Positions 1 to 6,430 of a stretch of DNA of 18,324 nt are shown piece by piece. The stretch comes from Sulfurimonas sp. (GTDB lineage Bacteria > Campylobacterota > Campylobacteria > Campylobacterales > Sulfurimonadaceae). Under the pieces are notes generated by a model. That model saw only the letters and a program-made list of their open reading frames with translations, had not been told where the DNA came from and ran no database searches. Within the stretch, counting starts at the first letter, position 1, and each line of letters opens with the position of its first letter. The stretch spans positions 1 to 18,324 of the forward strand of contig JALSMC010000119.1 of assembly GCA_026987995.1 (NCBI GenBank), read 5' to 3'. The translations under genes were made by a program, and so were the position numbers.

Positions 1-359
1 CAGACATTTTCTTGTCTTCCTTCTTCATTAAAAAAAACTGCCTCTTTCATCTGTACTACACCTTGTAAAAAATCATATCTGTACACTTCTATACTACTAT
101 CAAAAAAAGCTTCTATCTTCTCTTTTTGTTCTTCACCATCAACATAAATGCTACAACTTTCACAATCATCAAGACAGAGTAACTCTACCTTTTGTGCATC
201 ATCTTTTACATATGTCAAGAGATACTCTTTGAGATTTTCAAAGCTAGGAGTCAACTTCTGTGCTCCTACATTTTGTAGTTTACTCACAGCTAGGGTATAA
301 ACAACCCCGATGATGACTATAACTATCATCAACTCTATGAGAGAAAAAGCTTTTTTCAC
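1..359 (-). CDS. Type II secretion / type IV-like pseudopilin, 3' end outside window
   Basis: The visible 119 residues start with a prepilin-type leader: a four-residue MKKA head, then FSLIE and a hydrophobic helix (about residues 5-25). Cleavage by a prepilin peptidase would fall between A4 and F5, leaving Glu at mature position +5, the residue that guides pilin assembly. The rest is a soluble domain with a Cys pair (CLDDCESC) and no motif that I can assign to a particular minor pseudopilin. I chose the GTG start at 357-359 because it lies 5 bases after the stop of the GspG-like gene and places the leader exactly at the N terminus. It is probably co-transcribed with that gene and would act at the inner membrane as part of a secretion pseudopilus. 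The stop codon lies beyond the left edge of the window. Confidence 0.8.
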   Translation of the reverse strand, partial: MKKAFSLIELMIVIVIIGVVYTLAVSKLQNVGAQKLTPSFENLKEYLLTYVKDDAQKVELLCLDDCESCSIYVDGEEQKEKIEAFFDSSIEVYRYDFLQGVVQMKEAVFFNEEGRQENV

Positions 360-364
360 GTGAC

Positions 365-778
365 TTATTTACACTCGCTCAGTCTTATGTCTTTACCTTC
401 ATCTTTACCACCCTCTTTTTTATCTGCACCTAAAGAGATAAGCTCAATAGCTCCATCATCATTTATGTAGATAAACTCTTGACCCCATGAATCTTTTGGC
501 ATTTTGCTATCTTTAAAGTAGCTACTTGTCTTTGTAAGGAGTTTTAAACCCTCTTCTGTAGATGGATACACGCTGTTCTTAATCTTGTACATATCAAGTG
601 CACCATCATAAATAGACTTCATCTGCACACAAACCAAGTCGCGTTTAGCCTCTTCGCCTTTCCCTGTTAATGCTGGCATAACCATCGCCGCTAATAGTCC
701 CAAGATAACGATAACTATCATAAGTTCTATAAGAGAAAATGCTTTTTTGAAGTTTCTTTTTTGTCTATTTTTTTGCAC
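365..778 (-). CDS. gspG: Type II secretion major pseudopilin, GspG-like
   Basis: This 137-residue protein has a 13-residue charged leader, the prepilin motif AFSLIE (cleavage predicted between A13 and F14, Glu18 at mature +5) and a hydrophobic helix to about residue 35. The globular part carries GspG hallmarks: the YPSTEEGLKLL segment, a DSWG turn, and a C-terminal Asp/Glu/Gly-rich loop (GADKKEGGKDEGKDI) in the place where GspG proteins bind calcium. GspG is the main subunit of the type II secretion pseudopilus. The residue before the cleavage site is Ala, not the usual Gly. The start is GTG at 776-778, with an AAGG ribosome site 8 bases upstream and a TATAAT box further up. A second pseudopilin gene follows 5 bases after the stop. 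A generic type IV-like pseudopilin is the alternative reading. Confidence 0.85.
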   Translation of the reverse strand: MQKNRQKRNFKKAFSLIELMIVIVILGLLAAMVMPALTGKGEEAKRDLVCVQMKSIYDGALDMYKIKNSVYPSTEEGLKLLTKTSSYFKDSKMPKDSWGQEFIYINDDGAIELISLGADKKEGGKDEGKDIRLSECK

Positions 779-807
779 TATTTTTACCTTTTTAATTTAT
801 ATCTATT

Positions 808-813
808 ATTATA
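808..813 (-). promoter_or_regulatory. Predicted -10 box for the pseudopilin genes
   Basis: On the minus strand this reads TATAAT, about 30 bases upstream of the GTG start of the GspG-like gene, so transcription would begin near position 801. No good -35 box is visible, as is usual for sigma-70 promoters in Campylobacterota. Inferred from sequence only. Confidence 0.5.
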
Positions 814-889
814 GTACAAAACAGTTACATTTAGGGAATAAGAAAAGAAAAGTGAGTATAAGTACTAAGGAGGTAATTGCTAAAATATT

Positions 890-915
890 TAAAAAAACCC
901 ACATAAAGTGGGCTA
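890..915 (-). terminator. Rho-independent terminator of the large lipoprotein gene
   Basis: On the minus strand AGCCCAC pairs with GTGGGTT across the five-base loop TTTAT (one G-U pair) and is followed at once by a run of T. It begins 13 bases past the lipoprotein stop codon, and separates that gene from the pseudopilin promoter. Confidence 0.85.
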
Positions 916-927
916 AAAAATTACTTT

Positions 928-3900
928 TTAATAATTTATACGTGCATCATATACTTCAAGAGGTGCTGTAAAAGGAATAGCTGTTAAACTATCAAACTCT
1001 GTAGCCCAATCAAGTTTTCCTATACCAAAGTTAACAGAATTAGTGAGTGTGTCTTTATTTGTATCATAAAAAGTAACAAATTCACCTAATGCTGTAGCAT
1101 CAAAGAAGTATCCATATCCTCCAGATTGTGGATCTGTATAGTCACCGTAAACAACAGCGCCAAGACCTTGATCTAAAACAAATGCTCTGTGATAACCTCT
1201 TGATACATCATCATTTAAAAATACAATGATTTTATCTGCATCATATGTGTAGTAGCCGGCATCACTCTGAATAGTTGAACCATCAGCATAATCAACTATA
1301 CTCACACTACCATTCATATCTGTCGTATTTGCTACTTCAAAAACATAACCTTGATTAGAAGCTAACTCATTATTAGCAAAGGGTGTTCTATTTGTTACAT
1401 AATCAGTTAAATATCCATCTATTGTAGTATATGTTGCTCCCGTTGGATTATAAACTGTATCTCCATAAGATTCTAACTTTGCATCTACATTGTAGAATGC
1501 TGTTTTATAAACTACTCCATTCGTAAAGATAGTTGTATTGAGTTCACTATTTGCTGTAGCTGCATTTAGTTGTGCTAATATTTTCGCTTTCATAATAAGT
1601 GTACCATTTACATCAACTACATTCATTGTATTGTTTGTATCAATAGTGTATGCAATTGTGAATGCTGGACTACTTGTATCTGCACTAAAAGTTGTAGCAT
1701 TAGCATCACGAACGAGTGCTTGCTCTTCATAACTAGTAGTACCAAATGTTGCACTGTTTACTTCTAATCTATAAGTAGCATTAACATCTGTTGATGTTGT
1801 ATTCGTATCTACTGTGTATTGAGCTACTAAGTTATAAACATTTCCTTCGCATGTAAGATCTAAACTATCCCCAAAGCGACCAAAACTACATGTTACAGAA
1901 GTTGTTCCACGGAAAAGTCCATTTACATCACTTGTATCACTGTTTTTTGTAAATGTAATATTTCCATCTACATCAGCATAAGGATTGCTTAGGTTACTGT
2001 CATATATAGTACCAATAGCAAGGCTATAGCTACCGTATTCAAGCTCACCAGACTCATTTGTATCAAAAAAGCCATCACTTGTTAAACGCAGGAGCATATC
2101 TGTTGTAGATGAAGTTGTATTATCATCAAACCACTCTCCAGCGAGAGAGATTGTTGTGTTTGTATCTGCTACCGTTGTAGTAGTGCTACTAGATAGTGCA
2201 AAATCTAACAATCGTAAAGCTGCTACTTCATTAAATGTAGGAAAATCATCTTGTGAAAAATCAGGACTAGCTAGACGATGTTCTCCAAAATAAACTTCAC
2301 CGTTATATATAGCAATGAGGTTTGCTGGGTAGTCTCCAAAGAGTGCTTCGTTTCCAGTACTAGGATAAAACTCTATTGCTAAGTCACTTGTGTTTGGAAG
2401 TGTTACTACACCCCATGATCCAACAACATCACTTACATTGTTCTCAAAGACTAAATCTCCACCATCACCATCACTGAATGTAGTAACATTTGTATCTGCA
2501 AGTTGTACATCTAAGTTAATACCTTTATAGTTACCAGTCGCATCCCAAGTCCCTGCTACAAAAAGTCCAGAGTTAACAAAACCTTCAAGTGTTGTAAATG
2601 TAGCACCTGTACTATAGTTTGTTGCTTTCCAGTTAAGCACATATGTTTCAAGGAACTTTGAACTTACGATATATGCAAGATCTCCATCTACAAATGAAAT
2701 ATTAGTGTCAGATGGAATATTTAGATTGATTTCAGTTTCAACTGCACTTCCAGGAAGAGCTACAACTGCATCTAAACGTTTTTGTGAACCATTTCCAAGA
2801 GTTATAATTCCCGTTGTAGGATCAACTGCATACGATGATGTATTATCAGGTTCCCAAACGCCATTACTACTAAGTACTAAGTCACTGTTAGTATTATTAT
2901 TATCTAACCATGAAGAAGTATTCGTATCATAATAATACTCTCGAATCACTCCATTATCTAGTAGAATTTTTAGAGCTTTTACATTTCCATTTTCATCACT
3001 ATCAACAGCATAAACAGTTGTTATATTGACAAATGTATCAGTTCCTGTTGTCGCTGCTATTGCTGCTGCTATAGCCGCATCACGAATTGCTTCTGCCTGA
3101 ACTCTAATAGCTGCTATCTCTGCTGCTTTTGCTTCTAAGACCACAAACTGCTCTTCAAGTATAACAAGTGCTGCTGCTGCATCAGACTGTGCATTGAGGG
3201 CTGCGGTTTCATTTGCATCTACGACTGCAGTTCCCGCTGCAATCTTTGCATCACTGATAATAGTCATTTGGTTTCCAATGATATTAGCTGCTGTATCAGC
3301 AAGACTAAAAGAAGCATTTGCATCATCTGCAGCTTGTTGTGCATCTGGATATATTGTTACGATTGCTCCGATTGCATCAAGGTCATCTATAACTGCTGTA
3401 GCATTAAAATCATTAAAACGAGTCGTTACATTACTATTTAGTGTTATGAGTTCACTCTCTATTAGTTGAATTCTCGCAATCTTAGCATCAAGTACTATTT
3501 GTGCTGCTGCTATAAGCTCTATATTTGCTTTTTCTCCATAAATAGCCTCAAGAATAGTTTCTAAACTTGTAGAAGATGCTTGAATCTCATCTTTGTAAAG
3601 TATAGACTGGTTCACATCTGTAGAGTTTGTATCTACTAAAGATTGTAAAGATGCAAGTGTAGCTGTTGTTGTATCATAAATACTTTGGGCTGCTGTAAGA
3701 TTTGCATCGATAACTGAGCTAGTAATACCTACTACAGCAATTTTTGTGCTATTGAGGTCACTATTCATCTGTGTCACAATAAACTTCGCTATTTCGTTGT
3801 TTGTGTTTACCTGTGCTTGTACTATTAGTGCCTCTGCATCTGCTGCTGCTTGTGCTGCTGCTGCTTGTGCTGCTGCTAAATCTACTGCTGCTTTGGCATC

Positions 3901-5214
3901 TGCTTCTGCTTGTGCTGCTGCTGCTGCTACTAGTTCTGCTTCTAATTTTTCAGCTAAAGCTTGAGCTGCTGCTGCTGCTGCTTCTGCCTCTCTCTGTGCT
4001 GCTTCTGCCGCAATGAGTTTTTCTTGTGCTGCTGCTGCCTCTGCCGCTAATGCTGCTGCTTCATCTGCTGCCGCTTTTTCTGCTGCTGCCTGTGCTGCTG
4101 CTGCCTCTGCCGCTAAGTATGCTTCATACTTTACTCTATCATCTGCTGCGGCTACTGCTGCTGCTTTAGCTGCTGCTAATTCTGCATCCGCTACTGCTTG
4201 TGCTGCTTGTGCAGCTGCTACTGCTGCTTCTTTTTCTTGTTGTGCTTGTTGTAGAACTTCAATATTAGCAATTTGAGCATCGCTTAAAGTATCTGCATTT
4301 GTTTTTGCATCTACTGCTGCTGCTTTTAAAGTAGTTTCTGTAGTAGTATTTACTTTCGTAATTGCTGCATCTAGATTTGCTGTTGCTTCAGATTGTGTTC
4401 CACTTGTTATAGCACTCTCTGCACTATCTGCATCTCTTACTGCACTCTCTGCTGCACTAACCGCTACAACTTTTGATGCAACACGTGCTGAAGGATTAGC
4501 TGCATAAACTGCATCTGCTGCAGTTTTTGTCGCTGCAGACACTGTTGCTGCATCCAAAGTGACTACTGCAGTCACTCCATCAAAATTTGCTGCTATTGCA
4601 TCAAAAACAGAATTCATTGTCTGATTTGTATCTGTGTTTGCATCTGCTCCTGCAAGTGTCACTGCTGCTGAGTGTACAAGAACTTGAAGTTGTGTCTGTT
4701 TTGCAAGAACTGCTTGTGCATTTGCACTCACTTCATTGTATGGATCAAATGAAGTAAGGTTTACATCTACATTTGTTAGCCCCATTGCTGCTTTAACATT
4801 TGCTTCTGCATCTTCTGCTGACTTTCCACTCTCTACTAAAGACTGAATAGCAGATGTAAGAGGTGTAACAACTGATGATCCCGCTGGAGCTTTTAATGTA
4901 CCAGTAAATGCTTGACCTGTTGAGTTATCGATTCCACCTACTAAAAGTAATGGTCCTGTTTGTGTTGTCTCTGCAATGCTAAACTTACCTAAAGCATCGG
5001 TAACTGCACTCGGCTCACCTGCATCACAAGTACCGCTTTTATCTACATCTATACAAACTGTAGAACCAACTAAGATACCATCTATACCTATACCACTATA
5101 TGCATTGCTTACTGCGTTTGCAATGGAATTGCTATCACTACTACATCCTGTAATAGTCAGTAAAGCTGCCGTTGTAATAGAAAGTAATATATTTTTACTA
5201 TTAAAATACTGCAT
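928..5214 (-). CDS. Very large lipoprotein with alanine-rich coiled coil and beta-rich C-terminal modules
   Basis: About 1428 residues. The N terminus is a lipoprotein signal peptide ending in the lipobox ITGC (lipidated Cys24), so the protein should be anchored to a membrane and face the periplasm or cell surface. Residues about 40-90 hold an acidic DVDKSGTCDAGEP loop followed by a short beta module, similar in style to calcium-binding or carboxypeptidase-regulatory-like folds. Residues about 320-470 are almost only Ala, Glu, Lys, Gln and Asp, predicted as a long TolA-like helical coiled coil; helical sequence continues to about 720. The rest is Asn/Thr/Asp/Gly-rich and probably beta-stranded. 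A motif, TGATFTTLEG near 869-878, recurs as TGATYTTIDG near 1258-1267, which suggests module duplication. I prefer the ATG at 5212-5214 over that at 5218-5220, because AAGGAG at 5221-5226 lies 6 bases from the former and touches the latter. The family is not recognised; an adhesin or cell-envelope spacer role is a guess. Confidence 0.8.
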   Translation of the reverse strand: MQYFNSKNILLSITTAALLTITGCSSDSNSIANAVSNAYSGIGIDGILVGSTVCIDVDKSGTCDAGEPSAVTDALGKFSIAETTQTGPLLLVGGIDNSTGQAFTGTLKAPAGSSVVTPLTSAIQSLVESGKSAEDAEANVKAAMGLTNVDVNLTSFDPYNEVSANAQAVLAKQTQLQVLVHSAAVTLAGADANTDTNQTMNSVFDAIAANFDGVTAVVTLDAATVSAATKTAADAVYAANPSARVASKVVAVSAAESAVRDADSAESAITSGTQSEATANLDAAITKVNTTTETTLKAAAVDAKTNADTLSDAQIANIEVLQQAQQEKEAAVAAAQAAQAVADAELAAAKAAAVAAADDRVKYEAYLAAEAAAAQAAAEKAAADEAAALAAEAAAAQEKLIAAEAAQREAEAAAAAAQALAEKLEAELVAAAAAQAEADAKAAVDLAAAQAAAAQAAADAEALIVQAQVNTNNEIAKFIVTQMNSDLNSTKIAVVGITSSVIDANLTAAQSIYDTTTATLASLQSLVDTNSTDVNQSILYKDEIQASSTSLETILEAIYGEKANIELIAAAQIVLDAKIARIQLIESELITLNSNVTTRFNDFNATAVIDDLDAIGAIVTIYPDAQQAADDANASFSLADTAANIIGNQMTIISDAKIAAGTAVVDANETAALNAQSDAAAALVILEEQFVVLEAKAAEIAAIRVQAEAIRDAAIAAAIAATTGTDTFVNITTVYAVDSDENGNVKALKILLDNGVIREYYYDTNTSSWLDNNNTNSDLVLSSNGVWEPDNTSSYAVDPTTGIITLGNGSQKRLDAVVALPGSAVETEINLNIPSDTNISFVDGDLAYIVSSKFLETYVLNWKATNYSTGATFTTLEGFVNSGLFVAGTWDATGNYKGINLDVQLADTNVTTFSDGDGGDLVFENNVSDVVGSWGVVTLPNTSDLAIEFYPSTGNEALFGDYPANLIAIYNGEVYFGEHRLASPDFSQDDFPTFNEVAALRLLDFALSSSTTTTVADTNTTISLAGEWFDDNTTSSTTDMLLRLTSDGFFDTNESGELEYGSYSLAIGTIYDSNLSNPYADVDGNITFTKNSDTSDVNGLFRGTTSVTCSFGRFGDSLDLTCEGNVYNLVAQYTVDTNTTSTDVNATYRLEVNSATFGTTSYEEQALVRDANATTFSADTSSPAFTIAYTIDTNNTMNVVDVNGTLIMKAKILAQLNAATANSELNTTIFTNGVVYKTAFYNVDAKLESYGDTVYNPTGATYTTIDGYLTDYVTNRTPFANNELASNQGYVFEVANTTDMNGSVSIVDYADGSTIQSDAGYYTYDADKIIVFLNDDVSRGYHRAFVLDQGLGAVVYGDYTDPQSGGYGYFFDATALGEFVTFYDTNKDTLTNSVNFGIGKLDWATEFDSLTAIPFTAPLEVYDARINY
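3795..4330. repeat. Imperfect GCT/GCA trinucleotide-rich tract inside the lipoprotein gene
   Basis: The plus strand shows many runs of TGCTGCTGC and related triplets; these are Ala codons (GCA, and also GCG or GCT) read on the minus strand. The tract encodes the Ala-rich coiled coil. The repetition is codon-level and imperfect, not a perfect microsatellite, and it also creates long open frames on the plus strand that I do not regard as genes. Confidence 0.7.
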
Positions 5215-5349
5215 TATCATCTCCTTTTAATTAAAGCTATCATTATTTAGATATCCTTCTACTCATATCTTATCTATATTTAAATTAAAAAAACTAAATT
5301 TAATATTTTGAGAGTGAAGTGAATTATTGAATGGAGTTAGTTGTAAGAA

Positions 5350-5456
5350 GACTCTTCTCCAGATACCTGCGGCACATAACTACTCAGAGTTGGCTGCTGT
5401 ATTCCTACCCTGACCAATTGCTCTAAGCAATCATTGCACAGGTCTAAAGAAGAGAA
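5350..5456 (-). ncRNA. ffs: Small signal recognition particle RNA (4.5S type)
   Basis: On the minus strand positions 5415-5392 read GGTCAGG, GTA, GGAA, TAC, AGCAGCC, which is the conserved SRP domain IV: the symmetric and asymmetric loops that bind Ffh and a GGAA tetraloop closed by a short stem. TTGG and CCAA extend this helix, and GTGCCGCAGG with ATCTGG follow, as in 4.5S RNA. The ends pair perfectly (CTCTTCT at 5454-5448 with AGAAGAG at 5358-5352), so the molecule folds as one long hairpin of about 107 bases. A TATACT box sits just upstream. It would bind Ffh and target nascent membrane proteins to FtsY. The exact ends are estimated from the pairing and the promoter position. Confidence 0.93.
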
Positions 5457-5461
5457 CTGAA

Positions 5462-5467
5462 AGTATA
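5462..5467 (-). promoter_or_regulatory. Predicted -10 box of the SRP RNA gene
   Basis: On the minus strand this reads TATACT and ends about 6 bases before the start of the terminal SRP RNA stem. A T-rich stretch lies upstream of it. It falls in the short gap after the Hpt gene, so the RNA can be made independently of that gene. Confidence 0.6.
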
Positions 5468-5482
5468 GCGAAAAAAAATTAT

Positions 5483-5821
5483 TTATATCTTAATAGTAGC
5501 CACTGCTGTAGTTATAGCCTCTAAATACTCTGTGTACTCAAAAGAGTCATTCGCATCTGCTGCTGAGAGTTCCATCTCTTTTGCCATCTCATAAAGTTCA
5601 TTAAAACGCATGTTTCCAGAACTTCCCTTTATGGAGTGAACCGCTGCTCGAATTTCATCATAGTTATTGTTTTGTATAGAAGTCTTGAGTTTAGGGAGAA
5701 TAGCTTCACTCTCTTCTAAAAAGCTACTCAAAAGAAGTGGAATGTGCTTTGGTTTAAGTCCGATAGCTTTTGCCATATCATCATAATCTAAAACAGAATA
5801 GTCTGGATGTGAAAGTGCCAT
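5483..5821 (-). CDS. Orphan Hpt-domain histidine phosphotransfer protein
   Basis: This 112-residue protein is a single Hpt four-helix domain. The signature AAVHSIKGSSGNM lies at residues 59-71, with His62 as the expected phosphoryl-accepting residue, and the helix FLEESEAILPKLKTSIQNN before it is typical of the family. Hpt proteins pass phosphoryl groups between hybrid histidine kinases and response regulators in the cytoplasm. No kinase or receiver gene is next to it, so the partners cannot be named from this window. The start ATG (5819-5821) follows an AAGGAA ribosome site. The gene lies head to head with the recycling operon, separated by 57 bases, and is followed on its own strand by the SRP RNA. 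No terminator hairpin was seen between the two. Confidence 0.88.
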   Translation of the reverse strand: MALSHPDYSVLDYDDMAKAIGLKPKHIPLLLSSFLEESEAILPKLKTSIQNNNYDEIRAAVHSIKGSSGNMRFNELYEMAKEMELSAADANDSFEYTEYLEAITTAVATIKI

Positions 5822-5847
5822 AAAAAATTTCCTTATAATATTTCCAC

Positions 5848-5853
5848 TATAAT
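5848..5853. promoter_or_regulatory. Divergent promoter region between the Hpt gene and the recycling operon
   Basis: TATAAT on the plus strand, about 25 bases before the TTG start of the first operon gene, is the best -10 candidate for the operon. The same bases read ATTATA on the minus strand, and the overlapping TATTAT shifted by one base could serve the Hpt gene. With only 57 bases between the divergent starts, the two promoters must be close or overlapping. No -35 boxes are clear. Confidence 0.45.
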
Positions 5854-5878
5854 AACGAAATAAACTTTAAAGGGAAAC

Positions 5879-6418
5879 TTGTTGATTTATTTAGTTATAG
5901 CACTCAAGAGCGAAGCTCAGGCCTTTGTAGACAGGTATAAACTTAAAAAAACAAAACTTGGTGATTTTACTCTCTATTTTGACGAGAAGAGATCTCTTAT
6001 AGTAAGTGGTATTGGTATTGTAAACGCAAGAGAAGCTACACAAACACTTATAAACTATTATGACATTAGTGATGATGATATATATATCAATGTTGGCATT
6101 TGTGGTGCAAGTAAAGAGCATAAAATTGGCTCACTTTTAGAGATAGGGGAGGTAGTGCACGATGGCATAGACCACCCCTTTATAAAGAATAAAAAAAGTA
6201 TAGTCTGTGTTAATGAAGCTATGAGTGAAAACAAATATGAACTAGTAGATATGGAATCTTATGGTTTTTTAGATGCTGTTTCTCATTCTCCTGCGATCAA
6301 AAACTTTCATATACTAAAAGTAGTCAGTGACCATTTTGAGCCAGAGAAAGTAACAAAAGAGTTTACAAAATCACTTATCTTTAAAGCGATTAATGATATA
6401 AATAAGTTAATAAACTAA
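5879..6418 (+). CDS. MTA/SAH nucleosidase-like protein of the nucleoside phosphorylase superfamily
   Basis: This 179-residue protein resembles a shortened 5'-methylthioadenosine/S-adenosylhomocysteine nucleosidase (family members are usually near 230 residues). Three residues expected in the active site are in place: Glu12 in ALKSEAQAF, the ribose-binding pair Met125-Glu126 in VDMESYGF, and Asp151 in VVSDHFE. The glycine-containing strands SGIGIVNA and NVGICGA also fit the fold. The missing length lies mainly in the middle and C-terminal parts, so substrate choice is uncertain; it may cleave another nucleoside. The start is TTG at 5879 (a second TTG at 5882 is equally possible), following AAGGG. 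It ends 12 bases before the NagZ-amidase gene and is probably co-transcribed with it. Whether it belongs functionally to wall recycling cannot be judged from sequence. Confidence 0.75.
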   Translation: MLIYLVIALKSEAQAFVDRYKLKKTKLGDFTLYFDEKRSLIVSGIGIVNAREATQTLINYYDISDDDIYINVGICGASKEHKIGSLLEIGEVVHDGIDHPFIKNKKSIVCVNEAMSENKYELVDMESYGFLDAVSHSPAIKNFHILKVVSDHFEPEKVTKEFTKSLIFKAINDINKLIN

Positions 6419-6430
6419 GAGGAATACTAT

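Noticed and set aside
747..971. Small plus-strand open frame of about 74 residues
   Set aside because: It spans the start of the GspG-like gene, its promoter and the lipoprotein terminator, which explain the sequence better.
3746..4276. Several Ala/Ser/Leu-rich open frames on the plus strand
   Set aside because: They are shadows of the triplet-rich Ala coding tract on the minus strand; composition is low-complexity in every frame and no ribosome site precedes them.
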